Positions 1-5,965 of a stretch of DNA of 9,787 nucleotides are shown piece after piece. The DNA is from JACQXX01 sp964639175. Its GTDB lineage: Bacteria > Acidobacteriota > Blastocatellia > Chloracidobacteriales > Chloracidobacteriaceae. The stretch lies in NCBI GenBank assembly GCA_964639175.1, contig CAZXCE010000308.1, forward strand, positions 1 through 9,787. Direction: 5' to 3'. Under the pieces are notes generated by a model, which made no database searches, had not been told where the DNA came from, and saw only the letters and a program-made list of their open reading frames with translations. Within the stretch, counting starts at the first letter, position 1. Every line of letters begins with the position of its first letter. The translations under genes were made by a program, and so were the position numbers.

Positions 1-72
1 GGTTCTTGGTTCTTGGTTCTTGGTTTCGAAAACCTGGAACCTGGAACCCGGAACCCGGAACCCGGAACCCGG
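1..72. repeat. Inverted heptamer array, GGTTCTT x3 facing AACCYGG x6
   Basis: Positions 1-21 are three perfect GGTTCTT units. Positions 22-30 (GGTTTCGAA) form a turn. Positions 31-72 are six consecutive 7-bp units, two AACCTGG then four AACCCGG. The two sides are largely complementary (GGTT with AACC in every unit, the intervening bases pairing in part), so the array can fold into a long imperfect hairpin centred near 27. It lies 6 bp beyond the aroG stop codon and could act as a transcription barrier for that gene, but there is no T-tract, so a terminator role is only inferred. The left end is the window edge, so more units may lie outside. Confidence 0.85.
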
Positions 73-78
73 CTTCAT

Positions 79-1152
79 TCAAGAGACTTCCTGTAAGGCC
101 GCAACGCGACGCGCCCGAACAGCGACCGCCAGTTCTTCGAGCAAGGTTTCCGTGTCATCCCAGCAAATACAGGCATCGGTAATGCTTTGCCCATAGCGCA
201 GCGTTTTACCCGGTTTGACATCCTGGCGACCGGCAACCAGATGGCTTTCGATCATCACGCCGATGATTCGTGAATCACCGCCGGCAACCTGTCTGGCCAC
301 GTTTCGGCAGACATCAATTTGCTTGAGGTGGTCTTTGCTCGAATTGGCGTGGCTGCAATCAATCATAATGCGCGCCGGAAGGTTGGCCTGTTCGAGCACG
401 GTGGCAGCCTCGGCAACGTGTTCGGCTGAGTAATTGGGTGACTTCCCGCCACGGAGAATAATGTGGCAATCCGGGTTCCCCGCCGTTTCAAAAATCGCGG
501 ACTGCCCCTGTTTGGTATGTGACAGGAAATAATGAGGATGTGCCGCCGAACGCACGGCATCCACCGCGATTTGCAAGGTGCCACCAGTACCGTTTTTGAA
601 GCCGACTGGACAGGACAACCCCGAAGCCAGTTCCCGATGCGACTGGCTTTCCGTCGTCCGGGCACCAATGGCGCCCCAGCTAATTAACTCCGCCGTGTAC
701 TGCGGAGAGATAAGATCAACAAACTCGCTGCCAGCAGGGACTCCCATATCTCCCAAATCAATCAAGAGTTTACGGGCCAGCCGCAAACCATCGTTGATTT
801 TCGAGGTGCCGTCAATATAGGGATCATTGATCAAGCCTTTCCATCCAACCGTGGTCCGTGGCTTTTCAAAATAGACTCGCATCACGATGCAAAGATCGTC
901 TTTGAACTCGTCAATTTTGTTTTTGAGGAGCATCGCATATTCGCGTGCGGCAACCACATCGTGGATCGAACAGGGACCGACGACGACGAGCAACCGGTCA
1001 TCCTGACGATTGACAATCGCGCGGACAGTTTCACGGGCATCGTGGACGGTTTCGGAAATCTTGTCCGTGATGGGGTATTCTTCCTGCAGGTAGGCCGGGG
1101 GCAAAACGACCCTGATCGAGCGGATCCGAAGATCATCAGTTATGTATCGCAT
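79..1152 (-). CDS. aroG: 3-deoxy-7-phosphoheptulonate (DAHP) synthase, class I, AroG-like
   Basis: Condenses phosphoenolpyruvate and erythrose 4-phosphate to DAHP, the first step of the shikimate pathway to aromatic amino acids, in the cytoplasm. The 357-residue product aligns without gaps through the catalytic core to E. coli AroG (350 aa) as I recall it. The metal ligands fall at the same numbers: Cys61 in GPCSIHD, His268 in DCSHANS, Glu302 in MIESHL and Asp326 in SITDAC. The substrate motifs KPRTTVGWKGL (97-107), GARTTESQ (163-170) and ILRGG (232-236) are intact. Feedback-site residues Asp6-Asp7, Asp146, Pro150 and Ser180 are kept, and position 211 is Ser as in Phe-sensitive AroG rather than Gly as in Tyr-sensitive AroF, so phenylalanine inhibition is a reasonable inference. 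The ATG at 1152 was chosen because it gives the AroG N-terminus (MRYITDDLRI). The frame stays open to 1446, but that extension reads through a palindrome and the kinase gene. No strong Shine-Dalgarno precedes the ATG. Confidence 0.96.
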   Translation of the reverse strand: MRYITDDLRIRSIRVVLPPAYLQEEYPITDKISETVHDARETVRAIVNRQDDRLLVVVGPCSIHDVVAAREYAMLLKNKIDEFKDDLCIVMRVYFEKPRTTVGWKGLINDPYIDGTSKINDGLRLARKLLIDLGDMGVPAGSEFVDLISPQYTAELISWGAIGARTTESQSHRELASGLSCPVGFKNGTGGTLQIAVDAVRSAAHPHYFLSHTKQGQSAIFETAGNPDCHIILRGGKSPNYSAEHVAEAATVLEQANLPARIMIDCSHANSSKDHLKQIDVCRNVARQVAGGDSRIIGVMIESHLVAGRQDVKPGKTLRYGQSITDACICWDDTETLLEELAVAVRARRVAALQEVS

Positions 1153-1263
1153 GAATTTCTGTGTATCGCTTGTCTGTGAATAAGCTAGTGAGAGAGGGAA
1201 TCCCAAAAGTTTACCGGCAAGGATAAAGGAATTTAGCGAAAGGCAAAAGGGGAGACTGAAAAC

Positions 1264-1324
1264 TTTGGAGTGCAGCGGCTTGCCCCTGCTGTATGAAAGC
1301 GGCGTCAAGCCGCCGCACTCCAAA
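1264..1324. repeat. REP-like palindromic element between kinase and aroG
   Basis: The 18-base arms 1264-1281 and 1307-1324 are reverse complements with one mismatch (17/18) around a 25-base centre. The right half contains a smaller perfect hairpin, GCGGC-GTCAA-GCCGC (1299-1313), and the left half a weaker one (CAGCGG...CCCCTG). This nested GC-rich design is typical of REP/BIME-type extragenic repeats. It starts 4 nt past the kinase stop codon and, read on the minus strand, is followed by a T/C-rich stretch, so it may also attenuate or terminate kinase transcription before aroG. That it recurs in the genome is an inference from its design. Confidence 0.75.
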
Positions 1325-1328
1325 TAGT

Positions 1329-3338
1329 TTATGCCGGGGCTAAAACATCGGCCAGTTGCACGCGCAGCCCCAACGAACTGACCTTGATATGCGCTGGCAA
1401 CCCGTTGCGAAGCGCCGTCCGGCAGACAAATTCGCCAACAAACCACGACCCACCACGCACGACGCGGCGCACCGGGTCTCCGTCGGTTTCCCAGGCGCTT
1501 CCGTCTTCGGGGATTTCGTCATAGGTATCGTGCCAGGCATCCTGGCACCATTCCCACACATTGCCGTGCATATCATACAAACCAAAACCGTTTGCCAGCC
1601 CAAGGCTTCCAACTGGTCGCAGTTTGTTTTCACCAGATTGGGTTAGCGGACCGGTGGGTTGCTGCACCGTCACACCATAGGCGCCCGTCTCCGGAAGCTG
1701 CATTTCACCAAAGGCATAGACCGAAGACGTTCCCGCCCGGCAGGCATATTCCCATTCGGCTTCGGTCGGTACGCGATACTGGCGTCCGGTCCGCTCTGAC
1801 AGCCGACGGCAAAATTCGACGGCGTCATACCAGGTAATGCGATCAACCGGAAGCGAACCATCTTTAAACATGGATGGATTGGTCCCCATCACGGCTTCCC
1901 ATTGCGACTGGGTGACTTCAAACTTGCTGAGATAAAATTTCGGAAGCGTCACCCACGTTTGGGGCGTGCCGCACTGAACCCAGTTTGAGCCAGCCGTGAT
2001 GTGGACTCCGTTTGGACCAGCTTCACGGCGGACGCGTTCGGCCAGTTCCTCGGGCATGCCCATCAAATAGGTGCCCGCCGGGATTTCAACCAGTTCCAAG
2101 ACAACCCCATCGCCCAGGTCCTCGATAAAACATCGAGCCTGGCGCTTGCTGCGCTGGGTCACATTGCCACGAGCGTCAACTGTAACTGTTTCATAATCAT
2201 ATGTTTGCCAGGAAGTCCCTGGAGGAATCAGCCCACCGCTGATGGCTCGCAATGGCGAACGGTTAAAAATTGGCCGTGGCGCCGGACCATCAACTGGCCG
2301 CAAACTCGGTGCGCCGGTTGGGCGGGCATTGACTCGACGTGGAAGCCACTGAGACCCTGGCCCGGCCACCCGCAATTCCAGATCGGTTTCGACCACCACT
2401 GGACTTTGGGTATAGGGCGTTGAAACGGAAATCGCCGCCTCAAACTCCTGGCTCAGTTGCAACACCGATTGCTGGCGATGTTCGCGATGTTTGGCCAGGG
2501 CTCGCAACACAACTTCGTCTACCATCCGGGGCAATCCACTCTGGACTTCGCTTGGAGCGAGTGGGCGGTCATTGACGTGGCGATACATCAGCGACATGGA
2601 GGTTGTGGCCCGGAATGGAAGCTGACCCGTCAGCAATTCATAGAGCATCACACCCAGGCTATAAATGTCCGAACGTGGGTCCAGAACTTCATCCTTGACC
2701 TGTTCGGGTGACATATATTCGGGCGTGCCCAAAACTCTTCCCCGCTCGGTCAAGGTCGAAGCATTTGGCGTCAGGAATCTGGAAATCCCAAAATCCAGAA
2801 TCTTGGCACGCTCAATACCATCGTCTGCCTGGAGCAGGAAAATATTTGCCGGTTTCAGGTCACGGTGCAAAACACCTTTGAAATGGGCGACATAGACGCC
2901 AGCACAAATCTGTTTTAACAGATGGGAGATTTCATCGAGCGTAAAATGCCGGTTGCGTTTGATCGCATCACGCAAGGTCGTCCCTTCGAGTAATTCCATG
3001 GCAAAATAGGTCGTCCCTTTGGCTTCATCACAATCAAATACCCGAATCACATTTTCATGCTGGACTTTGGCGGCAATGCAGGCTTCACGGATAAACCGCT
3101 TGCGAGCGGTTTCGTGTCCCATCAGTTGTGGATGCAAAATCTTAATCGCCATCGGACTGTCCAGTTTGAGATGGGTAGCCCGGTACACCAACCCCATCCC
3201 GCCGCGCCCAAGCAGGGCGTCAAGTCGGTAGCGATCATTGAGTACAATATTCAGGGTGAGTGGCTGTCCATCAAACGGGCAGAAATCAACCCGCTCATTC
3301 CATTCCCGATTACATTCTGAACACGTCCTCATAAGCAC
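1329..3338 (-). CDS. Ser/Thr protein kinase fused to an FGE-sulfatase (C-type-lectin-fold) domain
   Basis: A 669-residue three-part protein. Residues 4-24 form a short zinc-ribbon-like segment with Cys6, Cys9 and Cys20 in CPFDG. Residues about 37-295 are a complete Hanks-type kinase: glycine loop GRGGMG (44-49), Lys66 in AIK, Glu85 on helix C, HRDLKPAN (158-165), DFG (182-184) and GTPEYMSPE (204-212). It should therefore be active and of the RD type, activated through its T-loop. Residues about 300-375 are a Pro/Arg-rich linker. Residues about 410-662 are an FGE-sulfatase domain with LANGFGLYDMHGNVWEWC (581-598) and VVRGGSW (626-632). The copper-binding Cys pair of true formylglycine-generating enzymes is incomplete (only Cys639 of the two), so a binding rather than oxidase role is likely. 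No transmembrane helix or signal peptide is visible, so it is probably cytoplasmic. The start is GTG, because AAGAGGT lies 5 nt upstream; ATG at 3332 is the alternative. Its substrate is unknown. Confidence 0.93.
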   Translation of the reverse strand: MLMRTCSECNREWNERVDFCPFDGQPLTLNIVLNDRYRLDALLGRGGMGLVYRATHLKLDSPMAIKILHPQLMGHETARKRFIREACIAAKVQHENVIRVFDCDEAKGTTYFAMELLEGTTLRDAIKRNRHFTLDEISHLLKQICAGVYVAHFKGVLHRDLKPANIFLLQADDGIERAKILDFGISRFLTPNASTLTERGRVLGTPEYMSPEQVKDEVLDPRSDIYSLGVMLYELLTGQLPFRATTSMSLMYRHVNDRPLAPSEVQSGLPRMVDEVVLRALAKHREHRQQSVLQLSQEFEAAISVSTPYTQSPVVVETDLELRVAGPGSQWLPRRVNARPTGAPSLRPVDGPAPRPIFNRSPLRAISGGLIPPGTSWQTYDYETVTVDARGNVTQRSKRQARCFIEDLGDGVVLELVEIPAGTYLMGMPEELAERVRREAGPNGVHITAGSNWVQCGTPQTWVTLPKFYLSKFEVTQSQWEAVMGTNPSMFKDGSLPVDRITWYDAVEFCRRLSERTGRQYRVPTEAEWEYACRAGTSSVYAFGEMQLPETGAYGVTVQQPTGPLTQSGENKLRPVGSLGLANGFGLYDMHGNVWEWCQDAWHDTYDEIPEDGSAWETDGDPVRRVVRGGSWFVGEFVCRTALRNGLPAHIKVSSLGLRVQLADVLAPA

Positions 3339-3343
3339 TTTTT

Positions 3344-3350
3344 ACCTCTT
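3344..3350 (-). promoter_or_regulatory. Ribosome binding site of the kinase gene
   Basis: On the minus strand this reads AAGAGGT, separated by five A residues from GTG at 3338 and by 11 nt from an in-frame ATG at 3332. The spacing favours the GTG start, but the two differ by only two residues. Confidence 0.6.
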
Positions 3351-3552
3351 GCTCGAAGAATTCCACTACATTAAAGGATGGCGGGGGCGTTTTTCTTTTG
3401 ATTCAATCTTTAGCTCCTGACTTTGTTTGGCCAGGTAGCTCAATCAAAAGGCTGTTTTCTCTGGCATCACAGCTTTTTTTGAAGCAACACATACCTGGCG
3501 CTGGTCAAACCGTAGTATGGTTTCCGAAACTCTCTGGAAAAATATATCTTTG

Positions 3553-3614
3553 GACTGAAAAAATGGAAAAATACGCAATGTTTTATTCTACAGATAATTT
3601 CAGTCTTTTTTTTT
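3553..3614 (+). terminator. Terminator-like inverted repeat followed by T9
   Basis: GACTGAAA (3553-3560) and TTTCAGTC (3598-3605) are perfect inverted 8-mers, and the second runs directly into nine T residues (3606-3614). The stem-plus-T-tract matches an intrinsic terminator on the plus strand, but the 37-nt loop is unusually long and no plus-strand gene lies upstream in the window. It might insulate the CAP gene from transcription starting inside the region, or be chance in AT-rich DNA. Confidence 0.3.
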
Positions 3615-3680
3615 AAATTTCCTGGAAATGTGGGTGGAAAGACCTAGAAAAAAAATTTTCGGCCAGTAGATTGCTTATAC

Positions 3681-3712
3681 CAGTCAGTCGTCAGTTATCA
3701 GTCCGCAGTTAT
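3681..3712. repeat. Heptamer array CAGTNNN x4
   Basis: After a partial unit CAGT (3681-3684) come CAGTCGT, CAGTTAT, CAGTCCG and CAGTTAT at 3685, 3692, 3699 and 3706, with an exact 7-bp period and invariant CAGT. The sequence differs from the other heptamer arrays in the window while the period is the same. It ends 27 bp upstream of the candidate -35 box of the CAP gene. Confidence 0.75.
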
Positions 3713-3738
3713 TCGCTAAACTTATTGAACTGAGTCAC

Positions 3739-3767
3739 TTGACTATTTTTTTATACAGGCGTTTTAT
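3739..3767 (+). promoter_or_regulatory. Candidate sigma70-type promoter for the CAP-domain gene
   Basis: TTGACT (3739-3744, 5 of 6 to consensus) is followed after 17 bp by TTTTAT (3762-3767, 4 of 6). This leaves a 5' leader of roughly 30-35 nt before the ATG at 3807. It is the best-spaced hexamer pair I could find upstream of this gene; it is pattern-based only. Confidence 0.4.
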
Positions 3768-3791
3768 CGCAAACTGGTATGACTGAATTTT

Positions 3792-3797
3792 GGAGGG
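3792..3797 (+). promoter_or_regulatory. Shine-Dalgarno GGAGGG
   Basis: A strong GGAGGG lies 9 nt before the ATG at 3807 and fixes the start of the CAP-domain protein. Confidence 0.8.
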
Positions 3798-3806
3798 AAT
3801 CATTTT

Positions 3807-4733
3807 ATGCAGGATAAGTTTAGCGCAGTGTTCAGGACAGTGTTGCTCATTGGGTTCCTGGTGGTGATAGCCGGGCAGGTCAATGCAGCCACCATCCCAC
3901 GCAGACCCCAATTGATCCTGAAATTTCAACAACAGGTTTTGGAATTGATCAACGCCGAGCGCAAAGAACACGGCCTCACTCCGGTTGAACTTGACCAGTT
4001 TGCCTCAACCGTTGCCCAGACCCACGCGGAAGAACTGTCGCGCGAAAATTTTTCGAGTCACTGGAGCCGTGATGGCCGCAAACCCTATATGCGCTATGCT
4101 TTTGCTGGTGGTACAGACGGAGCGGCAGAGAATATTTCGTCGTTGTTTGGGGCCAAAATGACAGCCGAGGATCCGGCGCTGGGCGAATATTTAAATGACA
4201 TGCACCGGTCGTTGTATGAGGAAACACCTCCCAATGATGGCCACCGCCAAACGATCCTGAAACCTCAAAACACCCATGTCGGCATCGGAATTGCCGTCCT
4301 GAACGGGCAAATCTCGCTGGTCGAAGAATTTCTCTGCCGGTACACGGTTTTTCAGCCATTGCCGGCAATGAAAATGACCCAGAAGGCTTCGGTTTCACTG
4401 ACGGGAAAGCTGACCCGCGCCGATTACAAATTGCGAGGGGTCGAGGTTTTTTATGAACCGCTGCCGACACCGCCAGACCTTGCCTGGCTGCGAATCTCGC
4501 GCCCATATGGCCTGCCAGACAAACACACCACGCTCCGCCCACAACTCACCTCGGGCGATACCTACATTGACGGAACACGCGGTGAGATCAATCTGGCCGG
4601 TGGTGGGGCGTTTCGGTTTACCTTCAAGCCATTTGAGAAAAAGCCTGGGATCTACACGATTGTTGCCTGGATAACCACCCGCGAGTTTCAAAAACCCTTC
4701 CCGGTGACAAACATTTGTATTCAAGTTGAATAA
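3807..4733 (+). CDS. Secreted CAP/SCP (YkwD-type) domain protein with extra C-terminal domain
   Basis: The 308-residue protein starts with a clear signal peptide (hydrophobic core about 11-23, VNA at 25-27, likely cleaved after Ala27), so it is exported. Residues about 38-182 are a CAP-superfamily domain (cysteine-rich secretory, antigen 5, PR-1): LELINAERKEHGL (45-57), His85 in SSHWSRDG, Glu108 in AENI, His146 in NDGHRQTIL and HVGIGIAV (157-164). His85, Glu108 and His146 correspond to the conserved metal-binding cavity residues. Bacterial members are mostly of unproven biochemical function, so none is assigned. Residues about 190-308 form a second, beta-rich-looking segment (YKLRGVEVFYEPLP; KPGIYTIVAWI) that I do not recognise; it may be an Ig-like or adhesion module. 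The gene has its own promoter candidate and strong ribosome binding site, and is divergent from the kinase. TAA ends at 4733. Confidence 0.88.
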   Translation: MQDKFSAVFRTVLLIGFLVVIAGQVNAATIPRRPQLILKFQQQVLELINAERKEHGLTPVELDQFASTVAQTHAEELSRENFSSHWSRDGRKPYMRYAFAGGTDGAAENISSLFGAKMTAEDPALGEYLNDMHRSLYEETPPNDGHRQTILKPQNTHVGIGIAVLNGQISLVEEFLCRYTVFQPLPAMKMTQKASVSLTGKLTRADYKLRGVEVFYEPLPTPPDLAWLRISRPYGLPDKHTTLRPQLTSGDTYIDGTRGEINLAGGGAFRFTFKPFEKKPGIYTIVAWITTREFQKPFPVTNICIQVE

Positions 4734-4779
4734 CTGATTGTGTTAGAAATGAAGCATCACGTTTCAACCACAATCAGTT
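4732..4779. terminator. Hairpin at the end of the CAP-domain gene
   Basis: Arms 4732-4749 and 4762-4779 pair at 16 of 18 positions (the outer 11 perfectly: AACTGATTGTG with CACAATCAGTT) around a 12-nt loop. The left arm begins inside the TAA stop codon. No T-run follows; the downstream sequence is C/T-rich. It is therefore either a non-canonical terminator or an mRNA 3'-end stabilising hairpin between this gene and the Rieske gene. Confidence 0.5.
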
Positions 4780-4845
4780 CGCCATCCTCCTCCTGTCAAT
4801 CGCTTCAGACAACTTTTGACTCAATCAGGTACTTTCTTTCGTTTT

Positions 4846-5961
4846 ATGCTGACCTTGCCTCAGTTTTGCATTGATGAACGACTTCCCTTTGCCCAAACCA
4901 TTCCGGCACCGTGGTATCTGGACCCGGCGGCGCTGGAACTGGAGCTGGACCGTATTTTTGCTTCAACCTGGCAACTGGTGGGCCGTACCGAACAGGTAGA
5001 CGCCCCCGGAAAATTTTTTACCGCCACTGTCGGCAGAGAACCTGTGGTTGTGGTATGTGGCAATGACCACCAGATTCGGGCCTTTTCCAATGTCTGTCGG
5101 CATCGCGCCGGGCCAGTTTCGACCGGCGCTGGGTCGTGTTCGACCTTTCGTTGCGGCTATCACGGCTGGAGTTATGCCCTCGATGGTCGGCTGATTGGAA
5201 CACCCGAATTTGACGGTGTCGAGTGCTTTCAAAAAGAAACCTTCCGCCTGCCTGAATTTCAAGTGGCGACCTGGTTTGGACTGGTGTTTGTCAATTGTGA
5301 TCCCCAGGCGGCCCCACTGGATGAGTACTTTGACGGCATCGCCGACCGAATCATCCCGTTTGACGTCGAAAACATGCGCTATGCTTTCCGCAAAGACTGG
5401 TATGTGGACTGTAACTGGAAGGTCTATGTTGATAACTACCTTGAAGGCTACCACATCCCCATCGTGCATCCGGGATTGAATAAAGAACTCGATTATGCCC
5501 AGTACCGGACTGAAACCCGGCGCTATTATTCAATCCAGCATTCACCGGTCAAAAATGCCAATCGAATTCGGGTCACCGGCAATCTCACCACAGATCGAGC
5601 GGAATATTTCTGGATTTTTCCCAACCTGATGCTCAATGTGTACCCTGATAATTTCTCCACCAATTTGATCATTCCCCTTGGTCCAGAAAAAACACTTACC
5701 ATCTTCGAATGGTTTTTCCTTGACCCGGAAGAACCACACGTTCAGGAAAAGCTCCAGCAACAGGTTGAATTTAGCGACGAGATCCAGATTGAAGACATTC
5801 ACATCTGCGAAGCAGTACAACGTGGGTTAAAGTCCAAAACTTACACGAGCGGACGATACTCGGTGAAACGTGAAAACGGAGTGCATCACTTTCACCAGCT
5901 CCTTGGTGAATTTCTCTTTCAAGAATCACAAGCGCAATCTGTTTCGAAAGGCAATTCATAA
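4846..5961 (+). CDS. Rieske non-heme iron oxygenase, alpha subunit, choline-monooxygenase-like
   Basis: A 371-residue oxygenase component of a Rieske-type mono- or dioxygenase, soluble and cytoplasmic. The [2Fe-2S] Rieske domain (about 21-140) has Cys84-x-His86 and Cys103-x2-His106 in CRHRAGP and CGYHGWSY. The catalytic domain has CNWKVYVDNYLEGYH (189-203) with mononuclear-iron ligands His203 and His208 and, in QIEDIHICEAVQRG, Asp317. Electron transfer between neighbouring subunits usually passes through a carboxylate three residues before the first His; here it is Glu200, as in choline and carnitine monooxygenases, whereas naphthalene dioxygenase has Asp. With the FWIFPNLMLNVYP segment, this points to the quaternary-amine branch, but the substrate is not settled. 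No ferredoxin or reductase partner lies in the window. The ATG at 4846 was chosen; an in-frame TTG at 4816 would add 10 residues, and neither has a clear ribosome binding site. The coiled-coil gene starts 4 nt after the stop. Confidence 0.9.
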   Translation: MLTLPQFCIDERLPFAQTIPAPWYLDPAALELELDRIFASTWQLVGRTEQVDAPGKFFTATVGREPVVVVCGNDHQIRAFSNVCRHRAGPVSTGAGSCSTFRCGYHGWSYALDGRLIGTPEFDGVECFQKETFRLPEFQVATWFGLVFVNCDPQAAPLDEYFDGIADRIIPFDVENMRYAFRKDWYVDCNWKVYVDNYLEGYHIPIVHPGLNKELDYAQYRTETRRYYSIQHSPVKNANRIRVTGNLTTDRAEYFWIFPNLMLNVYPDNFSTNLIIPLGPEKTLTIFEWFFLDPEEPHVQEKLQQQVEFSDEIQIEDIHICEAVQRGLKSKTYTSGRYSVKRENGVHHFHQLLGEFLFQESQAQSVSKGNS

Positions 5962-5965
5962 CCCT

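Larger units (their letters stand above)
3339..3806. other. Divergent intergenic region, 468 bp, AT-rich
   Basis: This region separates the minus-strand kinase from the plus-strand CAP protein gene and must hold promoters for both. It contains an AT-rich stretch (about 3535-3660, with a T9 run and an A9 run), a terminator-like inverted repeat, a heptamer array and a candidate promoter, each listed separately. Short open frames here, such as 3398-3616, have no recognisable product and no good ribosome binding site. I found no convincing sigma70 promoter for the kinase. Confidence 0.7.

Noticed and set aside
1..72. CRISPR array
   Set aside because: Units are 7 bp with no unique spacers between them.
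1153..1446. A 98-residue N-terminal extension of the DAHP synthase
   Set aside because: The frame is open to 1446, but the extension reads through the palindrome and into the kinase coding end, and the family N-terminus begins exactly at the ATG at 1152.
1329..2100. Active formylglycine-generating enzyme domain
   Set aside because: One of the two copper-binding Cys residues is missing (Val/Gly at that place; only Cys639 is present), so sulfatase activation is unlikely.
3398..3616. A 72-codon open frame in the divergent intergenic region
   Set aside because: It has no good ribosome binding site, no recognisable protein pattern, and lies in AT-rich DNA ending in the T9 run.
4816..4845. TTG start adding ten residues to the Rieske protein, or a promoter TTGACT at 4816
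   Set aside because: No ribosome binding site supports the TTG. The only TTTTAT downstream is 20 bp away and overlaps the ATG, so it cannot serve as a -10 box for this gene.
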